A DNA stretch of 64,000 bases. Source: Pontibacter beigongshangensis (GTDB lineage Bacteria > Bacteroidota > Bacteroidia > Cytophagales > Hymenobacteraceae). Of the stretch, positions 52,936-61,789 are shown piece after piece (position 1 is the first letter of the stretch; every line of letters starts with the position of its first letter). The stretch spans positions 186,001 through 250,000 of the forward strand of contig NZ_VFSD01000003.1 of assembly GCF_014332515.1 (NCBI RefSeq). The letters are read 5' to 3'. The position numbers and the translations under genes were made by a program. The notes beneath the pieces were generated by a model that was not told where the DNA came from, made no database searches, and saw nothing but the letters and a program-made list of their open reading frames with translations.

Positions 52936-54051
52936 ATGTCTCAAAAATTGAAATTTACCAATACGAATCAATCCTCTTTTTTTGCCACCGCACGCCTCCG
53001 GGTAGAAGATTACTTTAAAGAAAACAACATAAGCAGGCACGCTAACGGGGCTATGTGGTTTAAAACGATCTTTTTCCTGACGGGCTTTTTAGTGCTATAC
53101 CTGCTCATTATGTCGAACCAATTTGGCATTTGGTCTATGGTGGGGCTGGCGGCTTTACTGGGCGCTTTCAGTGCCTTTATCGGGTTCAACATCTGCCACG
53201 ATGCCATTCACGGTTCCTTTTCCAGAAACAAGAACGTGAACAAGGTCTTTAGCCTGCTCTTTAATTTTATCGGTGCCAACCCCTACGTGTGGAGCATTTC
53301 GCATAACATTGTGCACCACTCATACACCAACATTCCGGGCCACGACGAGGATATTGAAATTGCCCCCGGCCTGGTGCGTATTTCGGAGGAGGAGAAGGTA
53401 AACAAGCTGCAGCGGTTTCAGCATTATTATGCTTTTCTGCTCTACGGGCTCGCCTCGCTCTCGTGGGTTACCCGAAAAGATTTTCTGAAGTTCTTTCAGA
53501 AGAAGATCGGGCAGCACCCTAACACCAGGCACCCCCGGAAAGAGTACTTTAACCTGTTCTTTTACAAGGGGGTGTACTATTTCCTGTTTATTGTACTGCC
53601 GCTGCTGGTGCTCGACATTGCCTGGTGGCAGTTTATGATCGGTTTTCTGTGGATGCACTTTGTGGAGGGGCTTGTGCTGGGGCTGGTTTTCCAGCTGGCG
53701 CACGTGGTAGAGGGAACGGCTTTTCCGACACCAAACGAGCAGGGAAACCTGGAGGAGGCCTGGGCGGAGCACCAGATGCTGACCACCGCCAACTTTTCGC
53801 CCAAAAGCAAAATGGCCAGCTTTTTATGCGGTGGCCTGAACCGCCAGATCGAGCACCACCTTTTTCCGAAGATTTGCCACATCCATTATCCGGCGATCTC
53901 CGTTATAGTAAAAGAAGTAGCGCAGGAGTTTAACCTGCCTTACCTGGAAAACCCCTCTTTTTTATCCGCACTGAAGTCGCACTACCGGCTCCTGAAAAAA
54001 CTCGGCAAAGAAGCATACGCCTTACAAACATCCGGCATGGCGCGGGTGTAA
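52936..54051 (+). CDS. Membrane fatty acid desaturase (acyl-lipid/acyl-CoA, DesA-like)
   Basis: 371 aa. Three histidine boxes coordinate the di-iron centre: HDAIH (88-92), HNIVHH (123-128) and QIEHH (~310). The Gln in place of the first His of box three is typical of delta-5/delta-6 front-end and related bacterial desaturases. Four membrane helices (~42-60, 66-86, 196-212, 217-240). No fused cytochrome b5. It introduces double bonds into membrane acyl chains; in this phylum that is usually a cold or fluidity response. The position of desaturation cannot be read from sequence. Confidence 0.9.
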   Translation: MSQKLKFTNTNQSSFFATARLRVEDYFKENNISRHANGAMWFKTIFFLTGFLVLYLLIMSNQFGIWSMVGLAALLGAFSAFIGFNICHDAIHGSFSRNKNVNKVFSLLFNFIGANPYVWSISHNIVHHSYTNIPGHDEDIEIAPGLVRISEEEKVNKLQRFQHYYAFLLYGLASLSWVTRKDFLKFFQKKIGQHPNTRHPRKEYFNLFFYKGVYYFLFIVLPLLVLDIAWWQFMIGFLWMHFVEGLVLGLVFQLAHVVEGTAFPTPNEQGNLEEAWAEHQMLTTANFSPKSKMASFLCGGLNRQIEHHLFPKICHIHYPAISVIVKEVAQEFNLPYLENPSFLSALKSHYRLLKKLGKEAYALQTSGMARV

Positions 54052-54100
54052 ATAAACCGGCTGTGCAGGCAGCCTACTCAGATAGTTGAAATAAACCAAC

Positions 54101-54295
54101 ATGACTAATTACGGATACAAAACCGGTGATGCTGTGCAGTTAAAGACAGGCGGCCCCACCATGACGATTGATTTCAAGACGAAGTCGGGCACTTACAACT
54201 GCAAATGGCACGATGGCCAGGACCTGAAAGAGAGTGAGTTCGGTCCTGAGCAGATTCAGGTAGTTGTGCGAACTGACAGGAGAAGCGTGCTGTAG
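54101..54295 (+). CDS. YodC-family (DUF2158) small protein
   Basis: 64 aa, a complete DUF2158 domain: GDAVQLKTGGPTMTI followed by CKWHDGQDLKESEFGPEQI, matching the family pattern V-LKSGGP-MTV...C-WFDG. Function unknown; homologues are small cytoplasmic proteins. It lies 50 bp after the desaturase on the same strand and may be co-transcribed. Confidence 0.85.
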   Translation: MTNYGYKTGDAVQLKTGGPTMTIDFKTKSGTYNCKWHDGQDLKESEFGPEQIQVVVRTDRRSVL

Positions 54296-54322
54296 CTGCT
54301 GCGCAGTTTGCAAGGCCAGTGC

Positions 54323-54385
54323 GAATCATTGGAATCAAAATGGCCCTCCGGACCATTTTTGGCCCTGATGCTGCGCCTGCCTCCT
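54323..54385 (+). repeat. CCTCnnGAGG intergenic repeat, copy 18
   Basis: AATCATTGGAATCAAAATGG arm, CCCTCCGGA followed by CCATTTTTGG, then CTGATGCTGCGCCTGCCTCC. The arm and the following bases can pair (CAAAATGG with CCATTTTTG), giving a longer hairpin than in other copies. Confidence 0.65.
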
Positions 54386-54542
54386 CCAAAAAGAAATAGA
54401 ACAACCCTCTGCTGCCTCGTACGCTCCTGAAGCTATGTGGCGGCTGCTGTGCTTGCAACTAAAGGCAACGCCAGCAATCCTGATTACTGAACAAGGCGCA
54501 CTGGTGATAACAGCGCCAAATTTTAACCTGTAAAAGCTTATT

Positions 54543-54830
54543 ATGGCAAGATCACAGAACAGCTTCATGAAGAAGCAACTTCAAAGGAAAAAGCAAAAGA
54601 AAAAAGAAGACAAAGAGCTGCGGAAGCAGGAACGCCAGGAAAACGCAACCAGCGGAAAACTGGAAGACATGATTGCGTATGTCGACGAGTTTGGCGTGAT
54701 TTCTTCTACGCCACCTGAAGAGAAAAAAGAAGAAGACGCCTCGGGGATTCTTCTAAAGCAGAAAAAAAATGACCTGAGCACGCATCCCGGAAGGGAGCCA
54801 GATATGTTGCCGCAGGTACAGACGCAATAG
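54543..54830 (+). CDS. Conserved small basic protein of Bacteroidota
   Basis: 95 aa. The first ~40 residues are almost wholly Lys/Arg/Glu/Gln (MARSQNSFMKKQLQRKKQKK), predicted helical, followed by LEDMIAYVDEFGVISSTPPE, which is a recognisable signature of a small Bacteroidota family often found next to or in front of cold-shock-domain genes. It is probably RNA-binding through the basic helix, but that is inference. No cold-shock domain is present here. Confidence 0.75.
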   Translation: MARSQNSFMKKQLQRKKQKKKEDKELRKQERQENATSGKLEDMIAYVDEFGVISSTPPEEKKEEDASGILLKQKKNDLSTHPGREPDMLPQVQTQ

Positions 54831-54863
54831 CGGACAAAGTATCTTATTGCGTTGCCAAAGAAT

Positions 54864-54900
54864 AAGCCGCCAAACAGCTGTTTGGCGGCTTTCTTGTTTT
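54864..54900 (+). terminator. Rho-independent terminator
   Basis: AAGCCGCCAAAC pairs with GTTTGGCGGCTT (54864-54875 with 54880-54891) around AGCT, followed by TCTTGTTTT. It starts 34 bp after the small basic protein stop. Confidence 0.88.
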
Positions 54901-55002
54901 AGGGCCAGGCTGCCCTTTCAGGTGCAAGATACTCCTGTTTTGGCTTGCCATTTCGTTCGGATTTTTCTAAGTTTAGTCCAACTTTACCCAGATCTGAAAA
55001 TT

Positions 55003-55452
55003 ATGGAGCTTCATATAAACAGTGTTAAACGAACGGTTGGGTCTGCGCCGGATACCAGCCTGCTGCAGGTGCTGCGCGATGAGCTGGACCTGACCGGCAG
55101 CAAGTATGGTTGCGGCGAAGGGCAGTGCGGTGCCTGCACCGTGCTGCTGGACGGGGTAGCGGTGCGATCGTGCCGGGTACCGGTAGAAGGGGCGCAGAAC
55201 AAGCAGATCACCACCATAGAGGGGCTGGAGCAGGACGGAAAGCTGCACCCGGTGCAGGAGGCTTTTCTGAAGGTAGATGTGTTCCAGTGTGGCTACTGTG
55301 CGCCGGGCATGATCATGGCGGCCGTGGGGCTGCTGCAGCAAAATGCCCAGCCCAGCGAGGAGCAGATCATCAGCGCCATGAATGGCAACATCTGTCGCTG
55401 TGGCACCTATCCGCGCATTGTCAGGGCCATAAAAGAAGCCGCTAAGGCCTAA
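55003..55452 (+). CDS. iorA: 2Fe-2S subunit of isoquinoline 1-oxidoreductase-type molybdenum hydroxylase
   Basis: 149 aa. The start is set at the ATG at 55003 (MELHINSV); open sequence upstream to 54847 carries no protein signal. Two 2Fe-2S clusters: the plant-type CGEGQCGACTVLLDG...C set near residues 36-60 and the C-terminal CGYCAPGM...CRCGTY set. It passes electrons from the molybdenum site of the large subunit. The large subunit gene follows after 13 bp. The IorA name is by family; aldehyde-oxidising relatives look the same. Confidence 0.88.
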   Translation: MELHINSVKRTVGSAPDTSLLQVLRDELDLTGSKYGCGEGQCGACTVLLDGVAVRSCRVPVEGAQNKQITTIEGLEQDGKLHPVQEAFLKVDVFQCGYCAPGMIMAAVGLLQQNAQPSEEQIISAMNGNICRCGTYPRIVRAIKEAAKA

Positions 55453-55465
55453 GGAGAATGAGAGG

Positions 55466-57610
55466 ATGATGGAAGAAATTAAACGTATAGCCGGGCAGCA
55501 GGAGCAGCAGCAGCTTGCAGTAAACCAAAGCAGACGAAAATTCCTGAAGCTGCTGGGAGGTGGCATAGCCGTGAGTTTTGTGCTGCAGGATGCCTTTGCC
55601 CTGCTCTCCGACACCGATGCCCCAACACCCGCCCAGAAAGCTACCTCCAAACAAGTAGGAGGGTGGCTGCACATCGGCGAGGATGATGTGATAACCGTTT
55701 ATACAGGCAAGGTAGAGGTAGGGCAGAACATCCGGACCTCGCTGGCGCAGGTGGTGGCCGAGGAGCTACGGGTGCCGGTGCAATCCATTAAAATGGTGAT
55801 GGGCGACACCGACCTGGTGCCTTACGATGCCGGAACCTTTGGCAGCCGCAGCACCCCGAGCATGGGGCCACAACTCCGCAGGGCAGCCGCCACCGCCCGC
55901 GCCATGCTGTTGGACCAGGCCGCGCAGCACTGGAAAGCCGACAAGAACTCCCTCAGTATAGCCGACGGGAAAATCATCAACACCAGAAATAATGAAAGCC
56001 TCAGTTTCGGGCAGCTGACCAAAGGCAAGGCGTTGCTGGAGGCAGTGGCAGAAGATGCCGCCTTAACGCCCACTGAGCAATGGAAAATAGCCGGAACATC
56101 GGTGCCAAAAGTAAACGGCCACGACATTATTACCGGCAGGCATACTTTTGTATCTGATTTGAAGCTGCCCGGCATGCTGCATGGTAAAATATTGCGCGCA
56201 CCAGCCTTTGGCGCTAGCTTAACACAGGCTGATGTTGCCGCTGCCAAGGCCATGCCCGGCGTGGTAGTAGTGCAGGAAGGTAATTTTGTGGGTGTAGCTG
56301 CCCCCGATCGTGCAGCAGCCGAAAAAGCCATTGCCGCCATTAAACCCATCTGGCAAACTACACCGCAGCCATCGCGCGCCGAGATATTTGATTACCTGAA
56401 GCAGAATGCCTCCACACCACGCTCAGGGGGCAGAGGCAGCATTAGCCAGGGCAGCATAGACGCTGGCCTGGCCGCCGACAAAACCCTGAAAGCCACCTAC
56501 CACATCGACTACATTGCCCATGCCCCCATGGAGCCGCGTGCTGCGCTGGCGCAGTGGGAGAATGGCAAACTCACCGTCTGGACCGGTACCCAACGCCCCT
56601 TTGGCGTGCAGGACGACCTGGCCAGAGCGTTTAAGCTCGATAAGGAGCAGGTGCGGGTCATTATGCCCGACACGGGCTCTGCCTATGGCGGCAAACACTC
56701 CGGGGAGGCGGCACTGGAGGCTGCCCGCCTGGCAAAGGCCGCGCAGAAACCCGTAAAGCTTACCTAGACGCGCGAAGAAGAATTTACCTGGGCCTATTTC
56801 CGGCCAGCTGGTGTGATAGAGGTGAGAAGTGGTGTGAAAACAGATGGTACGCTTACTGCCTGGGAATTCCATAACTACAACTCCGGTCCTGCCGGTATTC
56901 AAACACCATATAAGGTGCCAAACCAGCAGATACAGTTCCACCCTGTTGACTCACCCCTGAAACAAGGCTCTTACCGGGGACTGGCTTCTACGGCCAACAT
57001 CTTTGTGCTGGAGTCGCAGATGGACGACCTGGCCAGCCTTGTAGGCATGGACCCGCTCATCTTCCGGCTCAAAAACCTGCAGGAGCCACGCCTCCGTGCC
57101 GCATTTGAGGCTGCTGCCAAAGCATTTGGTTGGGGGAAAACCAAACCTGCCAAAAACCACGGCTACGGTATAGGAGGAGGCACAGAGAAAGGCGGCTTCA
57201 CGGCAACCTGTGCCGAAGTAGCCGTAGATCCGAAGTCGGGCGATGTGAAGGTGCTGCGCCTCACAACTGCCTTTGAGTGCGGTGCTGTCATCAACCCGGA
57301 GCACCTCGATAACCAGATCCTGGGCTCCATTGTGCAGGGCCTGGGTGGAGCGCTCTTCGAAGCGGTAGATTTTAAGGACGGTAAAATCCTGAACCCGCAT
57401 TTTGCCCAGTACCGGGTGCCCCGCTTTAAAGACATGCCTGCCATCCAGATCATCCAGCTCAACCGCAAAGACCTGCCCTCTGCCGGTGCCGGAGAAGCTC
57501 CCATTGTGGGGATAGCCCCTGCCATCCGGAATGCCATTGCGGCTGCCACTGGTGTTCGGCTAAAGGCGCTGCCGCTGGTGCCGAAGGGGCTTGAAGCTTT
57601 TAAAAGCTAG
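55466..57610 (+). pseudogene. iorB: Molybdopterin-binding large subunit (IorB-like) interrupted by one amber codon
   Basis: 714 codons in a single frame. A Tat signal NQSRRKFLKLLGGG at ~19-32 shows a periplasmic, prefolded Moco enzyme. Domain parts include GSRSTPSMGPQLRRAAATAR, VTVYTGKVEVGQ-like start, APMEPRAALAQ, WTGTQRPFGVQDDLA, and after the break AYFRPAGVIEVR, SYRGLAST and GAGEAPIVGIAPAI. Codon 434 (56765-56767) is TAG where the family has Trp (KLTWTREEEFTWAYFRP); TGG to TAG is a single G-to-A change. Everything else is intact and in frame on both sides. It is either a young pseudogene, a sequencing error or a suppressed codon. Without read-through the N-terminal 433 residues alone could not form the active site. 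A separately started second half from 56813 is unlikely. Confidence 0.88.
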
Positions 57611-57812
57611 AAATCCGGGGCAGCGTCAGGAGCAGTTGAGGCTTAGGGAGGGCTGTATTGGTTGTTGATTGTTGGTTGTTAAATTGTTGAACGGTTGATT
57701 TTTTAAATTTGAAGGTGAATTACATCGGCTTTGAAAGAACGATCAGCTCCTTAGTTTTGATTTTTAACTTTCAAAGAAAGTCTTCTGTCTGACGTCTTGC
57801 TTCCATTATTAG
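57611..57812. other. Intergenic, no gene seen
   Basis: AT-rich spacer with a TTGTTGATTGTTGGTTGTT tract (57657-57680) that resembles other T/G-rich stretches next to repeat copies in this window. No hairpin terminator for iorB is evident. Confidence 0.3.
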
Positions 57813-57860
57813 AAGCAGCAGCAGTAGAGTCTATGGAGGTGCATTTTCATTCAAATAATT
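57813..57860 (-). repeat. CCTCnnGAGG intergenic repeat, copy 19
   Basis: Minus-oriented: GCAGCAGCAGTAGAG, TCTATGGAGG, then TGCATTTTCATTCAAATAATTT. It lies between the convergent iorB and PagL-like genes. Confidence 0.75.
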
Positions 57861-58035
57861 TATACCCCAATCCTCTGGATCCCTGGCTATACGATTGCAT
57901 GCGCTGTCCCCTGGCAGCGCACTTTGGCTGGGGCTGCATGGTAAAGACGGGGTTGCAAGGGGACGGTCCGGGAAGTAAGGGTGAGCCAAGGAATTGATAG
58001 CAGAATGTCATCTAACAACAGCACCTTCGACAGTA

Positions 58036-59298
58036 TTACCTCCTAAAACTATACGTAACCCTTAAATCTATAAACTCAGCTACCTGCCGGTGGGCCAGGA
58101 GGTTAAAGCCGAAGCCCAGGTTTTGGCCAGCCCGGTACTGCAGGCCCCAACGGTGGTAGAGGCGGTCGAAGTAAGGCGTTTGGTCAAAGACATAGACGCC
58201 CAACTGCTGACTAAAAAGGAACTTGCCCAGGATAAACTCATGGCCGGCCATGACTCCGGCTTTAACTTCACTGCCCTCTTCCGAATCGGAATCTAGTCTG
58301 CTGCGGAGTTCCTTGTCGCGGTACACTTCGGTGGCCAGCGTCAGGTTACTTATTCTACCTACCTGTTTTGCTCCCTGCAGCGCCACACCTGCCATGGGGT
58401 AGCGCTTTCGGTTGCCTTCCGTGTCGTAGCCTTTCCGGGCGATGCCAAACAAGGTAATGTCCCAGCGAGGGGAATCCTCGGCCCAGTATTTTTCGGTGGA
58501 GCGGGGGTGGGTATTGTAGGCACGGGTTTTGGGCTGGTAACTGAAAGCGACTCCTGCCGTGGGCCAGTTAATGCCCTTGTTTGGTTTGCGCAGGCCGCCG
58601 TTCGAAATATGCTGGTAATTGACTGACGGGTTCAGCCACCAATGTTCACTAAGCCGGAACCAGGCACCTATTCCTAACAACAGGTAACCATTTAGGTAAG
58701 TGGAGTAAGACTGGTTGGCCGGGTTGCTGGTTTCATGGTGCGGGTTAGTGAGGTACGACAGCCCGGCAGCGCCCTTAAAGGACAAGAATGACTTTTGAGT
58801 AAGTTTATAAGTCGGCTCCAGGAAATAAGAAGCATTTACTCCTCTTCCCAGGACGGCATTATCAAAATCGTAGTAAGAGAGCAGCAGCCCGTTGCGGGGG
58901 AAACAATTGCAGAGGTCCCAGGTGTCGGGGTCGTTGCGTTGCCAGCTTAATACCAGTTCGGCTCCTAGCGGGTTGGACCCTTTGGTGTTCTGCACATCCT
59001 GCGAATGGGCAAAGATAAACCCGTACTGCCATCCTGCACCCACAGAGAGCAGGCTCGGTAGCCTGCCCGCCTCCTGATGTGCATCAGTAGAATCGGATTG
59101 AGCTGCCGCCTGGGTATAACAGATGCTAAAGACTATCAGCGCAAGCACGAGTCTGTGGTAGCTGCAGATTTTTGGGAAGCGCCTTTTAGGAGAGTAGGAG
59201 AGGTAGAGAATCAGGAAACATAGCAGAGGTGCCATCAAAAACATACGCCTTTCTTCTAAGTTTTTACCATTTTCAGTAGTATTTACTAAAAATGCCAT
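58036..59298 (-). CDS. PagL-like acyloxyacyl hydrolase / lipid A 3-O-deacylase family protein
   Basis: 420 aa. A hydrophobic segment at ~47-65 ending AAAQ looks like the true signal peptide, so the real start may lie inside the called frame (ATG at 59298 and 59244 are options). The following ~180 residues are a small outer-membrane barrel with the catalytic-type block NYQHISNGGLRKPNKGIN (His-Ser pair), as in PagL. The chain is longer than enterobacterial PagL because a second barrel-like half follows (WDITLFGIARKGYD...RVTYSFRR), which is usual for Bacteroidota homologues. It would trim lipid A acyl chains at the outer surface; activity is inferred. Confidence 0.75.
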   Translation of the reverse strand: MAFLVNTTENGKNLEERRMFLMAPLLCFLILYLSYSPKRRFPKICSYHRLVLALIVFSICYTQAAAQSDSTDAHQEAGRLPSLLSVGAGWQYGFIFAHSQDVQNTKGSNPLGAELVLSWQRNDPDTWDLCNCFPRNGLLLSYYDFDNAVLGRGVNASYFLEPTYKLTQKSFLSFKGAAGLSYLTNPHHETSNPANQSYSTYLNGYLLLGIGAWFRLSEHWWLNPSVNYQHISNGGLRKPNKGINWPTAGVAFSYQPKTRAYNTHPRSTEKYWAEDSPRWDITLFGIARKGYDTEGNRKRYPMAGVALQGAKQVGRISNLTLATEVYRDKELRSRLDSDSEEGSEVKAGVMAGHEFILGKFLFSQQLGVYVFDQTPYFDRLYHRWGLQYRAGQNLGFGFNLLAHRQVAEFIDLRVTYSFRR

Positions 59299-59474
59299 GT
59301 TTAGATTTTCTAGCTTCTGATTTTGTGCCTGATTGAAAGTTTTCAGAAGTTGGTAAGGTCAAAATGCTGTCTGTTGCCATGCCTGATGCCGGCATCGGTA
59401 CAAAAGGAGAAGTCTGATGGTGGATGCTTTAATTTAGGGGCATCTACGCGCACATCATTCTGCCATAAAACAAA

Positions 59475-59521
59475 CAAGGTTTCCCTGATTTACCTCAGAG
59501 AAACCTTGCCTTTGAATTGTT
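59475..59521 (-). terminator. Hairpin terminator for the downstream side of the GH-like gene
   Basis: CAAGGTTTC pairs with GAAACCTTG (59475-59483 with 59500-59508). Read on the minus strand it follows the stop at 59531 by about 20 bp and is followed by GTTTGTTTTATGG. On the plus strand TTTTTT follows at 59520-59525, so it may work both ways. Confidence 0.75.
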
Positions 59522-59530
59522 TTTTCTGGC

Positions 59531-61258
59531 TTACTCCGATTTCAGGATCAGCACCCAGTCTGTGTTTTTGTTCGGGGCTTTAAAGCTTACCGGAGCCTCT
59601 TCTCCTTTGCCACGAACAGCGACAGCGGCCTTCTTTTTCCCGGTTTTGGTATCAACCCAGGTGTTGCGGTTATAGTTGCCTTCTGCCAGTTTAAGCGCGA
59701 AGTGCTCGCCATCGGGCGCGAAGACCAGGTACTGCCTTCCGGGCTCAGCCAGGGCATAAACGCGCATGGTCTGGTGCGCTGCCAGCAGTTCGTCGTGCGG
59801 GCGCATCTTATAAAACTCCACCTCTTTGCTGAACACCTGTGCCAGCACCTCTATGTACTGCTCAGAGGCGGTGAAGGCATTTTCTTTGTGGAAGGGCAGG
59901 CCATCGGGGCCGCCGGCAAAAAGTTCGTATTCTTTCGCGTGGCCGTTCCAGGTGAAGGAGGCTCCTGCTGTGGCACAGGCCCAGGCAGAGCGCCGGAGGT
60001 CGTCCTGGGTGGCGCCTACACGTTCGTGCCAGAACCTGCGCCAGAGCGCATTTCCCTCGCTCATAAAAACAGGCTTGCCGGCATAACCGAGCAGGCAGGC
60101 CATGTGGTGTGTCCAGGCATCGCGCCAGAGGTGGCGCTCCAGCGTTTTGGCCGGGGCGGCAATCTGGTGGTTCTCAATGGCGGCAAAGGTATACTCAGGC
60201 AGGTGGTAGTGGTTTTCGCGCGGAAACTCGTCTTCGTAGGTGCGTAGGTGGTTGAACACGTCGTACTGCGCCACCAGGCGGGCAAAACCAAGTTCATGGC
60301 TTTCGCGGTCGCCGGGCACTTCCCATACAAAGTTCCAGCCGGCCAGGTTGGCGTAAGGAGCGAGGCGTGCCACCATGTAGCGCACCATAAAATCTTTTTC
60401 TTCTGCGGAAAGTTTGCTCCAGTCAGGGCCTTCGTTCTGGCTGCCATCTACGCCCAGGAACATGTGTACGCCAATGTTTTTGTCGTTGAGCCAGCCCATG
60501 TGCTGCTCCATCCGTCGCCATACATCCAGGTTCATGGTGCTGCTGGCCTTGCCTTCCTCATACAGCGCCAGGTCCAGGGTCTCGGGTTCGGGCCCATCGA
60601 GGTAATATTGTTTAAAACAGCACAGCGACAGCAGCCAGTTTGCCTGCAGGTGGTTATAGCCGTGCTCTACAAACTTGCTGTACACGTTCTGCACCACCCA
60701 GTCAAAATTCTGCCCGATGGAGCCGTGGCCGGTTTCGTAGTACGACTTGAGCCATACCGGTTCGGTGCCATTGTAGGCAAACCAGTGCGGGTTCTGGGCG
60801 TACGGCTGCAAAATGCCTTTGCCGGCTCCCTCGGCCGTGCAGGTAAAACTGCCCTGACCGCCTTTGGTGCCGTCGGTCCAGGAGTAGACATAGCGCCAGG
60901 TGCCTACTTCGTCGGGCATGAAACGCATTTTCCAGGTGTTGCCTGTAGTAGCGTTGCCTTTCCCGCTGCCGTCGCCATCAAAGAAGCCCCGGAAGTTGAC
61001 CAGTTTGCCGGATGGTGCCTGGTACTGCACCAGCAGTTCTACATCAGTGAACTTGTTGGCGTAGGGCTTCTCGTTGGTAAGCGCAGCCTCGAAGAGTTTG
61101 TACTGGCTCACGGTGGTAGCAGCCTGCAAATTTCCGGAGCTGTTTGGCTGGCCGGGCGGAGTACCTGCTGCAGGAGCAGCTGTTCCCTGTAGTTGCTGCG
61201 GTTGTGTGCAGGCCAACAGGAGGAGAAGGAAGGCGAAGAGCTTCAGGTTTTGGATCAT
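59531..61258 (-). CDS. DUF5060-containing glycoside hydrolase-like lipoprotein
   Basis: 575 aa from the ATG at 61258 (MIQNLKLFAFLLLLLAC, lipobox Cys17); the open frame up to 61345 reads into spacer. Residues ~45-135 are a DUF5060 Ig-like domain (YKLFEAALTNEKPYANKF, VNFRGFFDGDGSGK, WKMRFMPDEVGTWRY). ~150-470 is a TIM-barrel (WFAYNGTEPVWLKSYYE, GYNHLQANWLL, WNFVWEVPGDRE, PVFMSEGNALWRRFWHE with candidate acidic residues). ~490-575 resembles the putative collagen-binding domain that ends such proteins (QYLVFAPDGEHFALKLAEG). Surface glycanase of unknown specificity; the next gene upstream has related C-terminal elements. Confidence 0.8.
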   Translation of the reverse strand: MIQNLKLFAFLLLLLACTQPQQLQGTAAPAAGTPPGQPNSSGNLQAATTVSQYKLFEAALTNEKPYANKFTDVELLVQYQAPSGKLVNFRGFFDGDGSGKGNATTGNTWKMRFMPDEVGTWRYVYSWTDGTKGGQGSFTCTAEGAGKGILQPYAQNPHWFAYNGTEPVWLKSYYETGHGSIGQNFDWVVQNVYSKFVEHGYNHLQANWLLSLCCFKQYYLDGPEPETLDLALYEEGKASSTMNLDVWRRMEQHMGWLNDKNIGVHMFLGVDGSQNEGPDWSKLSAEEKDFMVRYMVARLAPYANLAGWNFVWEVPGDRESHELGFARLVAQYDVFNHLRTYEDEFPRENHYHLPEYTFAAIENHQIAAPAKTLERHLWRDAWTHHMACLLGYAGKPVFMSEGNALWRRFWHERVGATQDDLRRSAWACATAGASFTWNGHAKEYELFAGGPDGLPFHKENAFTASEQYIEVLAQVFSKEVEFYKMRPHDELLAAHQTMRVYALAEPGRQYLVFAPDGEHFALKLAEGNYNRNTWVDTKTGKKKAAVAVRGKGEEAPVSFKAPNKNTDWVLILKSE

Positions 61259-61351
61259 TATTTTAATGTGCAAATTTTTTAATGTGCTGATGTGATAAAG
61301 GTGCTGATGTGCTAATTTGGAATCGTGGGCCAGGAAGTCTGACATTTCGTT

Positions 61352-61421
61352 AAATTATTCTAATGAAATTGGCCCTCCAGCGGCTCTGCTGCTCCTGCTG
61401 CTCCTGCTGCTCCTGCTGCTG
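61352..61421 (+). repeat. CCTCnnGAGG intergenic repeat, copy 20 (long CTG arm)
   Basis: AATTATTCTAATGAAATTGG arm, CCCTCCAGCGGC, then CTGCTGCTCCTG units repeated four times. The longest CTG arm of the family in this window, made of a 9-bp tandem unit (CTGCTGCTC). Confidence 0.8.
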
Positions 61422-61500
61422 TCTGTACCTTGATTATAAGGGTTAAAAGAATTAACCTGGTTTGCTTCTATAGCAGTTGACCGGCTATCTCTCATCGCCT

Positions 61501-61711
61501 CAGACACTCGCAGGAGCTGCGCACACTGCGAGGTCTTGAGCCATTTGCTGGTTCTAGCTTGTAGCCCAGACTATTTGTTTATAAACTTCCAATGTTTAAG
61601 TAGTAGTAGCAGCAGCAGCAATGATCCCAGAGGACTATTTTCATTCAAATAATTCGATAAAAACTAAAGCTGACCACGCTGTGCGCGCAGCTCCTGTGAG
61701 CGTCTGGGGCA
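61501..61711. repeat. Dispersed CTCGCAGGAGCTGCG repeat, copies B and C in inverted orientation
   Basis: Copy B at 61501-61536 matches copy A (24083-24119) nearly base for base. Copy C at ~61671-61711 is the reverse complement (CGCAGCTCCTGTGAGCGTCTG). The pair frames ~130 bp that contain dispersed repeat copy 21 and could be the two ends of one small element. Confidence 0.6.
61601..61655 (-). repeat. CCTCnnGAGG intergenic repeat, copy 21
   Basis: Minus-oriented: GTAGTAGTAGCAGCAGCAGC, CCCAGAGG, then ACTATTTTCATTCAAATAATTC. It faces copy 20, 180 bp away, across the same spacer. Confidence 0.78.
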
Positions 61712-61789
61712 ATAGTTAAAAAAATCAGTCTAAAATCTTAAATCAGTCAAAACATTAAAATTAACACCCAAGGATTCGAATGTGATGAT

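Noticed and set aside
56813..57610. Independent second gene downstream of the iorB stop
   Set aside because: Same frame as the upstream part, begins in the middle of a conserved domain, and only one substituted codon separates the two halves.
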